From Bufo bufo (lineage: Eukaryota > Chordata > Amphibia > Anura > Bufonidae): a stretch of 64,000 nucleotides of DNA. Of the stretch, positions 10,384 to 22,600 are shown piece by piece. The DNA is taken from NCBI RefSeq assembly GCF_905171765.1, contig NC_053393.1, positions 68,107,371 to 68,171,370 on the forward strand, written 5' to 3'. How positions within the stretch are numbered: the first letter of the stretch is position 1; each line of letters starts with the position of its first letter. The position numbers were made by a program, and so were the translations under genes. The notes beneath the pieces are model-generated. The model did no database searches. It saw nothing but the letters and a program-made list of their open reading frames with translations, and had not been told where the DNA came from.

Positions 10384-11305
10384 TCACAGGTATGTGTCCA
10401 GTTCGTCCTGATCATCAGAAGTGGTGCAACCTGGTTCCGCTCTGAGTCTTAGCCTGAGACGTGGATTAACACTTGGCTGGGCCCACAAAATAGTATTATC
10501 AGGCAACTGAAATGCAAATGGGCCTGTCAATTGTACAGGCTCCGCAAGTCTGGGGGTTAATGATGCAGGAGGCTCCACAAGTCTGGGTGTCGTCTGTCCT
10601 GTACGACAGACCCGACTCCTAACATAACACAGTTTCTCTGCTGGCGCAGTCATGGTGGTCGCCGAACTGGTGGCGACGGGAGCTTTCGCTGCAGGCCCGG
10701 GGACAACATCATCCGATTCTATTTGTGCGGTTTTGGACGCAGCAATTTGACGCAGGCCATCCAGGTGTACTTCTAGCCTGGCGATCTGTTCCTCCAGAGT
10801 CCCTTGTGATGCTGTCGCAGCAGGTACAGGTGATGATCCACGACTTTTTCCTCGGCGCAGGACGTCAAGGGTTTCATGGAACTTGTGCATATTCTCTATT
10901 TCCACTTGCGTCTTTTCCCTGCGAGGTAGTTCAGGTGAAGGATATGGACTCACCTGCTTTTCCAACATCGTAGGCTGCCAGATGTTGGGGCCTGTGAATG
11001 AACCCCTCTCTTGGTAGGTATTGCGAGCTGGCTCGGATGGAACCTCTGGCTCGCATTCTGGACCGGTGGGCTCATCAGTCTCTTCCCAGTCCTCCGGTTC
11101 CAGCTTGGGACGGGTCACTGCCGTCGCATAAGGACCCCTCAGGCCATCAGCGGGGGTAAATTCGACTTTTTCTCCTTCCCGTAGATTATGCAGATATTCG
11201 GGTAAGTAGCTGCGCTTCACGAACCTCCGATTTACATAAAGGTCTCGGCCGGTAGAGAAGTCCTTTATAAACCCGAAACCTCGGCCTTTATCGAAAGTCT
11301 TGTAT
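10384..11305 (-). pseudogene. Cold-shock-domain protein of an LTR retroelement, 5' truncated
   Basis: Reading the minus strand from about 11305, an open frame gives a cold-shock domain: RNP1-like KGRGFGFI, then RDLYVNRRF (RNP2-like), then REGEKVEF and GPYATAV. This order matches the five-strand nucleic-acid-binding fold of Y-box and Lin28-type proteins. About 240 residues of low-complexity Pro/Glu/Ser/Thr sequence follow, with a possible short coiled coil (LEEQIARLEVHLDGLRQI), ending at 10384. The usual KWF strand before RNP1 is lost because a CR1 fragment abuts at about 11306. A homologous domain is carried by the element at 44311-56714. Role is inferred: an RNA-binding, perhaps gag-like, protein. 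No start codon can be assigned with certainty. Confidence 0.75.
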
Positions 11306-11485
11306 TGTAAAGTGGTAATGTTACATCCCTGCCCCGCGAGTCCATGCCTCGTTTAATGCATGACAATATCCTGGTGGCCTTAGAAGCAGCTGATAGACAT
11401 TGTATGCTGTAATTTAATCTACCATACACAAGGACACCCAAATCTTTCTCTATAAGTGACTCCCTCAGTGTTACATCCCCTAGGA

Positions 11486-11905
11486 CAGCGGTCCCAAACT
11501 GCCGGGCCGCGGCCCAGGACCGGGCCCTGGAAGATTGTTTGCTGGGCCGCAGCAATACAGAAGAGCGAAGATGCCAGGCACATGCGCACCCGATTCGCAC
11601 ATCACACACAGCAGGCCGCTGTACAGCGTGAAGGAAGGAGAGCGTTCCTTCCTTCCAACTGTGATGCCGGCCAGCCACTGCCACCAATGAGGAGAGAGTG
11701 GAAGGAGGAGGGTAGGGACTGTGGCCACTGTGCCACCAATTATAAATAACCAGAGGACCTTTCACGGGTCTGGAAGTAGCAGGACATGTAGAGCGTGTAG
11801 ATACCCAAGACATGTAGATACCCAGGGATCTCCCTGCGCTTACTATTATTCCTGGGCGCCGCTCCGTTTGCCCGCTGTGGCCCCCGTTACCGTCTCCCGC
11901 GCTGT
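11486..11905. mobile_element. hAT-like fragment
   Basis: The segment starts CAGCGGTCCCAAACTGC at the break in the CR1 copy. This end resembles Charlie-type hAT termini (CAGGGGTCCCCAAACT). A matching right end and an 8-bp duplication were not found, so it is a fragment or is followed by another unclassified piece (11840-11905, GC-rich). Confidence 0.4.
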
Positions 11906-12153
11906 ATGCTGAATGCTACTATTGGAACACCAGGGAGGAGACATCAGCTTCTCTCCCTGGGCGTTCCTTCTCTCTGGCTGTAGCACTGTCCAATCCCAGC
12001 GCAGAGCGTCACAGCCAGGGAGAAGGTGAGTTTTTTTTCTTCCTGGCTGTGACGCTCTGCGAAGTGATTGGACAGTGCTACAGCCAGAGAGAAGGAACGC
12101 CCAGGGAGAGAAGCTGATGTCTCCTCCCTGGTGTTCCAATAGTAGCATTCAGC
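11906..12153. mobile_element. Foldback MITE, 248 bp
   Basis: It is almost a perfect palindrome: TGCTGAATGCTACTATTGG at the left end and its complement CCAATAGTAGCATTCAGCA at the right end, with arms of about 120 bp around a T-rich loop near 12030. It lies within the CR1 relic. It has no coding capacity. Confidence 0.85.
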
Positions 12154-12540
12154 AATTTTATTAAGCCCTTTGTAATCTTCAAATGCTACAGCTGACCCCT
12201 CAGATTTGTATTTTTTAAATGCCCTTTTTTTCTCTTTTATTGCTCTTTTTACAGTAGCTGTAAGCCATGGGGGGTTTAATTTTTGCCGTTTATACTTGTT
12301 ACCTAAAGGGATAATTTTTTTTGTGCAATTACTCAATGTGGATTTAAAGAGCTCTTCCATTTATCCTCAGTGTTATGTGACAATAGCTGCTCCCAGTCTA
12401 GGCCCTGAAATGCTGCCCTCAACCCAGGGAAATTAGGCTTTTTGAAATGTAGTGTCTTTGCTCTGCCTGACAGAGTTTTCTTCTTATAGTTTAGGGGGAA
12501 TATAATTATATTGTGGTCACTATTACCTAGTGTTTAGTTA

Positions 12541-13303
12541 TTCTGCCCTACTCAGTGGGAAGAGGTGGGACCTTCTTCTCTGATTCAGGAGTTTGACAGG
12601 CTCAGTGAGAGGAAACATCTGCATGTGCCAGTGCTGAAGTGAGACCTAATGCAAGGATCCCCCATCTTTGCATCCCAACAACTACCACCATCCTCTGAGA
12701 AGGAAAGGAGTACAGGATATACAGATTGTTGAGGGCCAATTTAAAGAACTGATGCAAATGACAGGCAGTAAGTGCAATCGCTCATGGATGGCACCAGGCC
12801 TTACTGCTAATGAAAAGGGTACATTGCTTAGGCTCCAACCATGCTTTTACCATGGATTAGCTACCCATTGGAGGATCTACACTCCGTTGTGGGAACTGTA
12901 GTACATAATGTGAACGTGCACATCTTTGGTCGACTTGAAAAGTAGTTTGAATCTGATAAAGAGAGAGACTCAGAGTCAGCATCCCACTGCCAGCTACCCC
13001 ATGTTCAGTCTTGGAAGTAGTGTGCAAGTTCGCTGGAGAGTCTGAACTGAAGGCTACCAGCGTCTCTGTTTATAAACTGCTTAAACTACCCCAGTAAAGA
13101 ACACTGGATTTTTTACTCCTACACTAGCCTTCTTATTGCCTTGCACAACTGTTGCACCTCTGCTATGATTTAGCCCTGCACCTGCCCTCCTGCTTTGCAC
13201 CCTGCCAACCATTGACACAATCAAGGGCACCCTAACTACCACCAAGTGAGAGTCCCCAAATGGCCCAGGAAGTGCCCGAGGTAAGAAAATGTGTGCGCTC
13301 TAT
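12541..13303. other. No recognisable gene
   Basis: Low-information sequence with short frames only. I see no repeat ends or protein motif. The last eight bases (CGCTCTAT, 13296-13303) are the left duplication of the hAT MITE. Confidence 0.5.
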
Positions 13304-13546
13304 CAGTAGCGTAACTAGAGTGCTATGGGCCCCAGGGCAAACTTTGGATCAGGCAGGCCCCCTTCCCTCCACGCAGTGCTCGGTCGCACCCTCTGTGACT
13401 TTGTTTGTTACACCACTGGTCCCTGATCCCCCAGTAATGCCCCTGGTAATGCCTCTCACTGCCCGCAGTAATGTTCTCCACTGCCCCTAGTGGGCCCCTC
13501 CCCTCACCGGGCCTGGTCACGGTCGCAGAGGATCGTTATGCCCCTG
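13304..13546. mobile_element. hAT MITE, 243 bp
   Basis: The ends are CAGTAGCGTAACTAGAG on the left and GATCGTTATGCCCCTG on the right, imperfect inverted repeats of the 'CAGGGGCGTAACTA' type. The flanks CGCTCTAT (13296-13303) and CCCTCTAT (13547-13554) are an 8-bp duplication with one change, as expected for hAT. Confidence 0.8.
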
Positions 13547-13659
13547 CCCTCTATCCACTTCTACTCCTTTGTGTGTCATCACTGCAACTCCTTTCCTCCT
13601 CGTAGTACTCCCTGGCGCGTCCACTGTGCATAGCAAATATTAAAAGGCACACATGCGGC

Positions 13660-14209
13660 TGTCACAGCCAGACAGCTGCGAAGCGCTCACAGGAGCTTCT
13701 CAGATCCTCCTCCTTGAATTTCTTTGTTTTGGTTTAGTTTCTCATCTCGTTAGTCTATCTCAGCTGTCATGCAGTTAGACTGATCGCTACCCTTTAAGTT
13801 CCTCCCCATAATGCAGTAGTGTGCGGCTGATACAACTTCCTGGAGTGTGTGTTCCCAGTTCCCAGTTCCCAGTTCCCAGTTCCCAGTCGTCAGTCGTCAT
13901 TCGTTTGCAAGATAAGTGCTGTTTATGTATTTATGATTTTGTCTTTTCTGGATCCAGGTGACCCTGACTCCCTCCGTGTCAGTGTAGGGAGCCGGTGGTC
14001 GTGTCCCTTCACTATTGTAGGGTCTTCAGGTAATAGATAGTCGAGGAACGTGGATATGCGGCCATCCACCTTTGGGGTGTTCGCATAGGCTGAGCAGTGA
14101 GGGAGAGCGGCAGGTCTATTGCAGGGGTCTCCCTTTGTTTCTTAGTTGTGCATCCAGAGAGACATTGTTTATATGGTATTGTCTTGTTTCCTGTACACCA
14201 TCCGTGACA
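13660..14209 (+). repeat. Gypsy-1 5' LTR, 550 bp
   Basis: TGTCACAGCCAGACAG to CCATCCGTGACA. It contains about five 7-bp units (TTCCCAG, 13853-13887) where the 3' LTR has about three, which accounts for the full 14-bp length difference. Other differences are a few single bases. The promoter should lie here. No ordinary TGG-type tRNA primer site follows the LTR end. Confidence 0.95.
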
Positions 14210-14236
14210 TTATCAGCCGCCAAAACCGTCTCAAGC

Positions 14237-14862
14237 ATGGATCCGGTTTCACTTTTGGCTGAACGCTTTCAGGGTCTTTCTTTGGAGGTAGCTGATCTCC
14301 GTAAGACTTTTTCTCAGTTTCAAGTGACCGGTTCAGCTTGCGTTCATGGAGTTTGTGCTGAGCCTAAGATCTCGCTCCCGGATACGTTCTCCGGGGGTAG
14401 TGAGAATTTTGTGCGTTTTAGAGAGGCTTGCAAACTCCATTTTCGCCTTCTTCCCCATTCTTCTGGTGATGTAGAACGGAGGGTGGGGATCATTATATCG
14501 CTGCTCAGGGGTAACGCTCAGTCCTGGGCCTTTTCGCTGCCGGAGGGGGCACGGCCCCTTCGTTCAGTGGATGAATTCTTTTTAGCCCTGGGTCAGATAT
14601 ATGATGATCCGGATCGTATTGCTCTGGCTGAGTCTAGACTACGTCTGTTATGCCAGGGTAAACAATCCGCAGAGATATACTGTTCAGAATTTCGGAGATG
14701 GGCAGCAGATACGGGTTGGAATGATGCTGCACTCCGAAGTCAATTTTTCTATGGTCTTTCAGAGGAATTGAAAGATGCATTTGCCTTTCATGAAAGACCT
14801 ACCTCCTTGGATTCTGCTATGTCTCAGGCTGTTCGTATTGACAGGCGTCTTAGAGAGAGAGG
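14237..14862 (+). pseudogene. Gypsy-1 gag, first frame
   Basis: Starts MDPVSLLAERFQGLSLEV and contains the retrotransposon-gag capsid region (KISLPDTFSGGSENFVRF, then AQSWAFSLPEG and a YDDPDR segment). It would form the particle shell. Compared with Gypsy-2, which reads through this point, about 40 bp are missing after RRLRERGE, and the frame shifts before the zinc knuckle. The start was chosen because the same Met-Asp-x-Val-Ser beginning occurs in Gypsy-2 at 38670. Confidence 0.85.
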
Positions 14863-15928
14863 AGAGTGCAGCAGTCTCATTCTGTGCACAGGGGTCTCAG
14901 TCGCTGTCAGCCCCTTCTGAGCAGGAGTCCATGCAGCTGGGGTTGATTGCCTCTGACAATAGAAGATTCAGCCCGCAGGGGAGGGTTTGTTTTTGTTGTG
15001 GAGGTATAAATCATCTGGCAAATGTTTGTCCCTTTAGGAGATTCAGGCAGTTTTCTGGGAGTAATAAAGAGACAAAAAGTAAAAAATCTTTTAAAAATGT
15101 TCCGTCTGTTACTATTGGCAGGGTTGAGGCGGAAATTGAAGGTTTTCCGTTTGCTTGTAGTTCCCGTTTTGTCCTGCCTGCTAGGGTGGCGCTAGAGAGC
15201 AAGAGCATTTTTTGTGAGATTTTTGTGGATAGTGGAGCAGCTGTCAACCTCATTGATAATCAATTTGCAATAACTCATGGTTTCCAGGTATGCACTTTGG
15301 GAAAGGATATTCCTGTTTTTGCTATTGATTCCGCTCCACTTTCTCAGAAATCAGTAAAGGGCATAGTTCACAATATCCGTTTAATTGTGAGTGATGCTCA
15401 TGTTGAGGATGTGTCATGTTTCGTCCTTAGCGGTTTGCCTACTCCTCTACTGTTGGGGCTACCCTGGCTCACTAAACATAACCCCACAATTGATTGGCAA
15501 GCGAGGCAAATAAATGGTTGGAGTAACTTTTGCAGAGAGAATTGCCTCTTAACATCTGTTTCTGAGGTTTCTACTAAGACTGTACCACCTTTCCTCTCTG
15601 AATTTTTGGATGTCTTCTCTGAGAGTGGAGTTCAGGGTTTGCCTCCGCACAGGGAGTACGATTGCCCTATTAATCTCATCCCAGGCGCCAAGCTGCCTAA
15701 ATCTCGTTTATACAATCTCTCCCAACTTGAGAGGGTCGCTATGCGGGTTTATATCTCTGAGAGTCTGAGAAAAGGACACATACGACCCTCGAAGTCACCT
15801 GTTGCCGCTGGTTTTTTCTTTGTTAAGAAAAAAGATGGTTCTTTAAGACCTTGTCTGGATTTCAGGGAGCTGAACAGTATCACTATTCGTGATCCTTATC
15901 CGCTTCCTCTGATCCCGGACCTGTTTAA
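14863..15928 (+). pseudogene. Gypsy-1 nucleocapsid, protease and RT N-terminal part
   Basis: Continues gag-pol in the second frame. A CCHC zinc knuckle ([14 protein letters not shown]) lies near 14990-15030. An aspartic protease with the active-site triplet ([11 protein letters not shown]) lies near 15225. The reverse transcriptase begins with [11 protein letters not shown] and runs through [20 protein letters not shown] and FRELN to IPDLFN. The frame then enters piggyBac DNA at TTAA 15925-15928. The polymerase resumes at 23502. Confidence 0.9.
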
Positions 15929-16148
15929 CCACCTCCAGACCGCTGTACGCAGATTCGCGTTCCGGAGGTGGCAGCGCTGCGCACAGTCACGCATATACGC
16001 GTCATCTCGCGAGACGCGAGATTTCGCTCCAAGCCGGCCCGCGCATGCGCATCGCGGGCCGGCAAAAGTTAAAGAACAAGTTCGTCACCAGCCTGCCAGC
16101 AACGATCATTGGCTGGCAGGCTGGCGATTTTTAAAAAATCCAATCACA

Positions 16149-16194
16149 AGCCATATAACAGATCATATTAGTAAATATGATCTGTTATATGGCT
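16149..16194. repeat. Perfect 21-bp-arm hairpin
   Basis: The arms agccatataacagatcatat and their complement surround a 4-base loop. It lies between the left end of the piggyBac element and its transposase gene and could be a subterminal recognition or silencing structure. Function is unknown. Confidence 0.8.
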
Positions 16195-16880
16195 TCTCTG
16201 CTCCTCTGCTGGTCCTTTTCGTCGGTTGGATCCAGCAGAGAAGCAGACATCACTGTGAGTACACCAAACACTTGACTGTAGCCCCTGATCACCCCCCTGC
16301 ACCCCAATTAACCCTTTGATCACCCCTTTGATCGCCCCTGTCAATCACCAGTGAAAGGAAAAAAAGTGATCAGTGTAAACTGTCACTTTTTTTTTTTCAC
16401 TAGTATTGGCTGTTAGGTTTTAGGGATAGTTTAGGCCCCTTGGTTAGGTAGTTAGCGTCAGTTAGCGCCCACCCCACCGCACCGCAGTCACTTTTATTCG
16501 CTGAATAGCGTATCGCTAATCAGCATTTGTACTTTTATAGTATCTGTAAGTGATCAAAACTGATCACGGTCAGATCTATAATAGTATTAGTGTCACTTTA
16601 GTTCGCCCTCCACCCAAAACGCAGTGTTTGCCCGATCAGGCCTGATCGGTCGCCCACACGTGCGTTCACCCACGCCCGCCCCACCGCAGTGACAAAAAAT
16701 ATATATTTTTTGATCACTGCACATTCATTTTACACGCACTGCGGCGATAAAAAAATCAGTTTTGATATTTTTTATCAACCGCAGCGGCCTCCGGTACTTC
16801 GCTAGCCTCCCCTTTGTAAGACAGGCTTGCTTTTTTTCTTGGGTAGTCTCAGGGAATACCCCTAAATTTAGTAGTCCAAA

Positions 16881-18833
16881 ATGTCAAACAGAGGGTATTC
16901 TTCTGAAGAGGCCTACAGGATTCTGACCCAGTCGGATGAGGAGTGGGAACCCTCATCTGACGAATCTAGCGGGTCAGAATATGAACCTGTGGAAAGCAGT
17001 GGCTCTCTGACCCAAAGTTCGGACGAGGAGGTGGAGGTCCCTGGCAGCACCAGGCGTACCCGGCCCCGTGTCGCTAGACCACAGGTTATGCAGGATCCGC
17101 TTCAAGAGCAGCAGAGTGGGGCTGTCGCTGCCGGATCACGTGGTGAGGCATACACCAGCAGCGCAGCCCTCCCTGGACCTAGTACCAGCACTGCCGTACA
17201 ACATGGTGACGTGGCGAGCACCAGAAGGGCAGTTGAAGCTGGTACGGTGGCACGTGCACTAGTTACCCCGTCGCAGCCACCGCGCAGACAGGCCCGTAGA
17301 GCCCCTAGAATCCCTGAGGTGCTGGCAAACCCTGATTGGCAGTCACCAACTTCAGCCGCACCTGTAGTTCCCCCTTTCACCGCCCAGTCTGGAGTTCGGG
17401 TTGAGACGGCTCAAATCGGTTCGGCCCTGGGATTTTTTGAGCTGTTCTTGACTGCGGAGCTCTTGGACTTAGTCGTGGCAGAGACCAACCAGTATGCCAC
17501 ACAATTTATATCCGCCAACCCGGGAAGCTTTTATGCCCAGCCTTTCCGGTGGAAACCAGTCCAAGTTTCCGAAATTAAAATTTTTTTGGGCCTTCTCCTC
17601 AACATGGGCCTGACAAAAAAGCATGAATTGCGGTCATATTGGTCAACGCACCCGATTCATCACATGCCCATGTTCTCTGCTGCTATGTCCAGGGCACGAT
17701 TTGAGGCCATCCTCCGTTTCCTGCATTTTAGCGACAACACCACCTCCCGTCCCAGAGGCCACCCAGCTTTTGACCGGCTCCACAAAATTCGGCCCCTCAT
17801 AGACCATTTCAACCAGAAATTTGCAGATTTGTATACCCCCGAGCAAAATATCTGCGTAGACGAGTCCCTAATACATTTTACCGGGCGCCTTGGCTTCAAA
17901 CAGTACATCCCAAGCAAGCGTGCCCGGTATGGGGTCAAATTGTATAAGCTCTGTGAAAGGGCCACAGGCTATACCCACAAATTTCGTGTCTATGAGGGAA
18001 AAGATCAGACCCTGGAGCCGGTCGGTTGCCCTGACTACCTGGGGAGCAGTGGGAAGACAGTCTGGGAGTTGGTGTCACCCTTATTCGGCAAGGGGTACCA
18101 TCTTTATGTGGACAATTTTTACACAAGTGTGGCCCTCTTTAGGCATTTGTTTCTAGAACGGATTTGCGCCTGTGGCACCGCGCGAACTAGTCGCGTGGGC
18201 TTCCCCCAACGGCTTGTAACCACCCGTCTTGCAAGGGGGGAGAGGGCTGCCTTGTGTAACGAAGAACTGCTCGCGGTGAAATGGAGAGACAAGCGTGACG
18301 TTTACATGCTCTCCTCCATTCACGCAGACACGACAATCCAAATTGAGCGAGCAACCCGTGTCATTGAAAAGCCCCTCTGTGTCCACGACTATAATGCGCT
18401 CATGGGAGGGGTGGACTTCAATGACCAGATGTTGTCTCCGTATTTAGTTTCCCGCAGAACCAGACGCTGGTATAAGAAGGTGTCTGTATATTTAATTCAA
18501 TTGGCGCTGTACAATAGTTTTGTTCTCTACAGTAAGGCTGGGAGAACACGATCTTTCCTCAAATTCCAGGAAGAGATCATCGAGAACCTCCTTTACCCAG
18601 GAGGTTCCGTGGCCCCATCCCCCAGTGTAGTTAGCCGTCTACACGAGCGACATTTCCCCAGTGTCGTTCCTGGTACCTCAACCCAACCGTCACCCCGAAA
18701 AAGATGTCGTGTCTGTAGCAGGAGTGGAATAAGGCGTGACACCCGCTATTTCTGTCCTGACTGTCCGGACCACCCTGCCCTATGCTATGGAGAGTGTTTC
18801 CGGAAGTACCACACACAGGTACACCTAGCATAG
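16881..18833 (+). CDS. piggyBac transposase, 650 aa, apparently intact
   Basis: Cuts and pastes the element precisely at TTAA without leaving a footprint. Residues 1-60 are acidic (SDEEWEPSSDESS), as usual for the family. Residues 60-170 are a variable, probably disordered linker. The DDE domain (about 180-560) has the three catalytic aspartates: D327 (NICVDESL), D411 (YVDNFYTS) and D512, with D515, in GGVDFNDQM. The C-terminal 45 residues are a Cys/His zinc-binding region (CRVCSRSG, YFCPDCPDHPALC, CFRKYH) like the domain that binds the ends and acts in nuclear import. Length is normal for vertebrate copies. The start is the first ATG, just upstream of the acidic stretch. No stop or frameshift is visible. 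Confidence 0.95.
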   Translation: MSNRGYSSEEAYRILTQSDEEWEPSSDESSGSEYEPVESSGSLTQSSDEEVEVPGSTRRTRPRVARPQVMQDPLQEQQSGAVAAGSRGEAYTSSAALPGPSTSTAVQHGDVASTRRAVEAGTVARALVTPSQPPRRQARRAPRIPEVLANPDWQSPTSAAPVVPPFTAQSGVRVETAQIGSALGFFELFLTAELLDLVVAETNQYATQFISANPGSFYAQPFRWKPVQVSEIKIFLGLLLNMGLTKKHELRSYWSTHPIHHMPMFSAAMSRARFEAILRFLHFSDNTTSRPRGHPAFDRLHKIRPLIDHFNQKFADLYTPEQNICVDESLIHFTGRLGFKQYIPSKRARYGVKLYKLCERATGYTHKFRVYEGKDQTLEPVGCPDYLGSSGKTVWELVSPLFGKGYHLYVDNFYTSVALFRHLFLERICACGTARTSRVGFPQRLVTTRLARGERAALCNEELLAVKWRDKRDVYMLSSIHADTTIQIERATRVIEKPLCVHDYNALMGGVDFNDQMLSPYLVSRRTRRWYKKVSVYLIQLALYNSFVLYSKAGRTRSFLKFQEEIIENLLYPGGSVAPSPSVVSRLHERHFPSVVPGTSTQPSPRKRCRVCSRSGIRRDTRYFCPDCPDHPALCYGECFRKYHTQVHLA

Positions 18834-19650
18834 GGATTGCATCTCACAGGACAGGCACACAGGGCTATTAGGGCCCTTTTACTCTCAGCTGCTGCAAACC
18901 TCTCCTTTCACCTGGGATAAAGTGCATAACGTACTTCGCCACATCTTTGGGCGATTTGCGCTTTGCACATTGTCCCATGGGGAAGGAGAGGTTTGTTCTA
19001 TAAAGGTAAAAAAAACTAAACAAAAAAAAAATTACCGGTAAGTAAAAAAGTTTAAAAAGTTTAAAAAAGTTAATATGTTCTGTTCTAAAGTTAATAAAGT
19101 TATTGCTTTGCGGCCTGGTTTTTTATTTTTTGTTTTGTTTTTTTTACCTTCCAGGTGGACCAACCGATCGACCAGCTGCAGCACTGATGTGCATTCGGAC
19201 AGAAGCATTGCGCTGCTGTCAGATTACACGCAAGTCGGTGTATGCGGCGCTGCAAGACGAGATTTCTCCTCTGCAGTAAAAGATATGTTTGCCGAGGCAT
19301 ATGAGCTGAGGAGGTGGCGGTGTTCATATACTTTGGCAAACACTTTGTATATATAAAAAAAAAAATCCCGGCAATGATTTATTCATCCACATCGATTGAT
19401 GTGAATGGAGAAATCTGGTTTGCCAGGGCATACGAGCTGAAGTGGGTATGGATGTTGGGCGGCGCTCCTATGTCCTGGCAGACGCCTTTCCCCTCCTTTT
19501 TCTTTTTTTGGCAGAGATTTTTTCATCCACATTGATCGATGCGAATGAAGAAATCTGTGCCGTTCATTTTTTTCTTTCAGCCCAGAGGCTGAACGGAAAA
19601 AAAAAATCTCATTACCTGTATGCTCAATATAAGGAGAATAGCAGAAACTC
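18834..19650 (+). other. piggyBac right-side non-coding DNA
   Basis: AT-rich with long T and A runs. Around 19370-19560 two similar segments (attcatccacatcgattgat and tttcatccacattgatcgat) occur as imperfect direct repeats. No second gene is visible. Confidence 0.6.
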
Positions 19651-22600
19651 CTAATGCTGGGCATACATGTAATGATTGCGGAGACCCTCAAATGCCAGGG
19701 CAGTACAAACACCCCACAAATAACACCATTTTGGAAAGAAGACACCCCAAGGTATTCGCTGAGGGGCATATTGAGTCCATGAAAGATTGAAATTTTTGTC
19801 CCAAGTTAGCGGAAAGGGAGACTTTGTGAGAACTAAATCCAAAAAATCAATTTCCGCTAACTTGTGCCAAATTTTTTTTTTTTCAATGAACTCGCCATGC
19901 CCCTCATTGAATACCTTGGGGTGTCTTCTTTCCAAAATGGGGTCACATGTGGGGTATTTATACTGCCCTGGCATTTTAGGGGCCCCAAAGCGTGAGAAGA
20001 AGTCTGGTATCCAAATGTCTAAAAATGCCCTCCTAAAAGGAATTTGGGCCCCTTTGCCCACCTAGGCTGCAAAAAAGTGTCACACATGTGGTATCTCCGT
20101 ATTCAGCAGAAGTTGGGGAATATGTTTTGGGGTGTCATTTTACATATACCCATGCTGGGTGAGATAAATATCTTGGTCAAATGCCAACTTTGTATAAAAA
20201 AAATGGGAAAAGTTGTCTTTTGCCAAGATATTTCTCTCACCCAGCATGGGTATATGTAAAATGACACCCCAAAACACATTCCCCACCTTCTCCTGAGTAC
20301 GGAGATACCAGATGTGTGACACTTTTTTGCAGCCTAGGTGGGCAAAGGGGCCCACATTCCAAAGAGCACCTTTCAGATTTCACAGGTCATTTACCTACTT
20401 ACCAGACATTAGGGCCCCTGGAAAATGCCAGGGCAGTATAACTACCCCACAAGTGACCCCATTTTGGAAAGAAGACACCCCAAGGTATTCCGTGAGGGGC
20501 ATGGCAAGTTCCTAGAATTTTTTATTTTTTGTCACAAGTTAGTGGAAAATGATGATTTTTTTTTTTTTTTTTTTTTTCATACAAAGTCTCCTATTCCACT
20601 AACTTGTGACAAAATTTATTTTTTTCCATGAACTCACTATGCCCATCAGCGAATACCTTGGGGTCTCTTCTTTCCAAAATGGGGTCACTTGTGGGGTAGT
20701 TATACTGCCCTGGCATTCTAGGGGCCCAAATGTGTGGTAAGGAGTTTGAAATCAAATTTAGTAAAAAATGACCTGTGAAATCCGAAAGGTGCTCTTTGGA
20801 ATATGGGCCCCTTTGCCCACCTAGGCTGCAAAAAAGTGTCACACATCTGGTATCTCCGTACTCAGGAGAAGGTGGGGAATGTGTTTTGGGGTGTCATTTT
20901 ATATATACCCATGCTGGGTGAGAGAAATATCTTGGCAAAAGACAACTTTTCCCATTTTTTTATACAAAGTTGTCATTTGACCAAGATATTTATCTCACCC
21001 AGCATGGGTATATGTAAAAAGACACCCCAAAACACATTCCTCAACTTCTCCTGAGTACGGGGATACCAGATGTGTGACACTTTTTTGCAGCCTAGGTGGG
21101 CAAAGGGGCCCATATTCCAAAGAGCACCTTTCGGATTTCACAGGTCATTTTTTACTGAATTTGATTTCAAACTCCTTACCACACATTTGGGCCCCTAGAA
21201 TGCCAGAGCAGTATAACTACCCCACAAGTGACCCCATTTTGGAAAGAAGAGACCCCAAGGTATTCGCTGATGGGCATAGTGAGTTCATGGAAGTTTTTAT
21301 TTTTTGTCACAAGTTAGTGGAATATGAGACTTTGTATGAAAAAAAAAAAAAAAATCATAATTTTCCACTAACTTGTGACAAAAAATAAAAAATTCTAGGA
21401 ACTCGCCATTCCCCTCACGGAATACCTTGGGGTGTCTTCTTTCCAAAATGGGGTCACTTGTGGGGTAGTTATACTGCCCTGGCATTCTAGGGGCCCAAAT
21501 GTGTGGTAAGGAGTTTGAAATCAAATTCAGTAAAAAATGACCTGTGAAATCCGAAAGGTGCTCTTTGGAATATGGGCCCCTTTGCCCACCTAGGCTGCAA
21601 AAAAGTGTCACACATCTGGTATCTCCGTACTCAGGAGAAGGTGGGGAATGTGTTTTGGGGTGTCATTTTATATATACCCATGCTGGGTGAGAGAAATATC
21701 TTGGCAAAAGACAACTTTTCCCATTTTTTTATACAAAGTTGTCATTTGACCAAGATATTTATCTCACCCAGCATGGGTATATGTAAAAAGACACCCCAAA
21801 ACACATTCCTCAACTTCTCCTGAGTACGGGGATACCAGATGTGTGACACTTTTTTGCAGCCTAGGTGGGCAAAGGGGCCCATATTCCAAAGAGCACCTTT
21901 CGGATTTCATAGGTCATTTTTTACTGAATTTGATTTCAAACTCCTTACCACACATTTGGGCCCCTAGAATGCCAGAGCAGTATAACTACCCCACAAGTGA
22001 CCCCATTTTGGAAAGAAAAGACCCCAAGGTATTCGCTGATGGGCATAGTGAGTTCATGGAAGTTTTTATTTTTTGTCACAAGTTAGTGGAATATGAGACT
22101 TTGTATGAAAAAAAAAAAAAAAAATCATCATTTTCCACTAACTTGTGACAAAAAATAAAAAATTCTAGGAACTCGCCATGCCCCTCACGGAATACCTTGG
22201 GGTGTCTTCTTTCCAAAATGGGGTCACTTGTGGGGTAGTTATACTGCCCTGGTATTCTAGGGGCCCAAATGTGTGGTAAGGAGTTTGAAATCAAATTCAG
22301 TAAAAAATTACCAGTGAAATCCGAAAGGTGCTCTTTGGAATATGGGCCCCTTTGCCCACCTAGGCTGCAAAAAAGTGTCACACATCTGGTATCCCCGTAC
22401 TCAGGAGAAGTTGAGGAATGTGTTTTGGGGTGTCTTTTTACATATACCCATGCTGGGTGAGATAAATATCTTGCTCAAATGACAACTTTGTATAAAAAAA
22501 TGGGAAAAGTTGTCTTTTGCCAAGATATTTCTCTCACCCAGCATGGGTATATATAAAATGACACCCCAAAACACATTCCCCACCTTCTCCTTAGTACGGA

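Larger units (their letters stand above)
11306..12540 (-). mobile_element. CR1-like LINE relic, interrupted
   Basis: Minus-strand pieces occur in the correct order. At 12540-12361 is the end of the endonuclease (SDHN followed by a hydrophobic run). At 12360-12154 is the linker with PPWLTATVKRAIKEKKRAF. At 11485-11306 is the reverse transcriptase C-terminal part (KDLGVLV, ILSCIKRGMDSRGRDVTLPL). The central polymerase region is missing and the gap holds other insertions (11486-12153). Confidence 0.75.
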
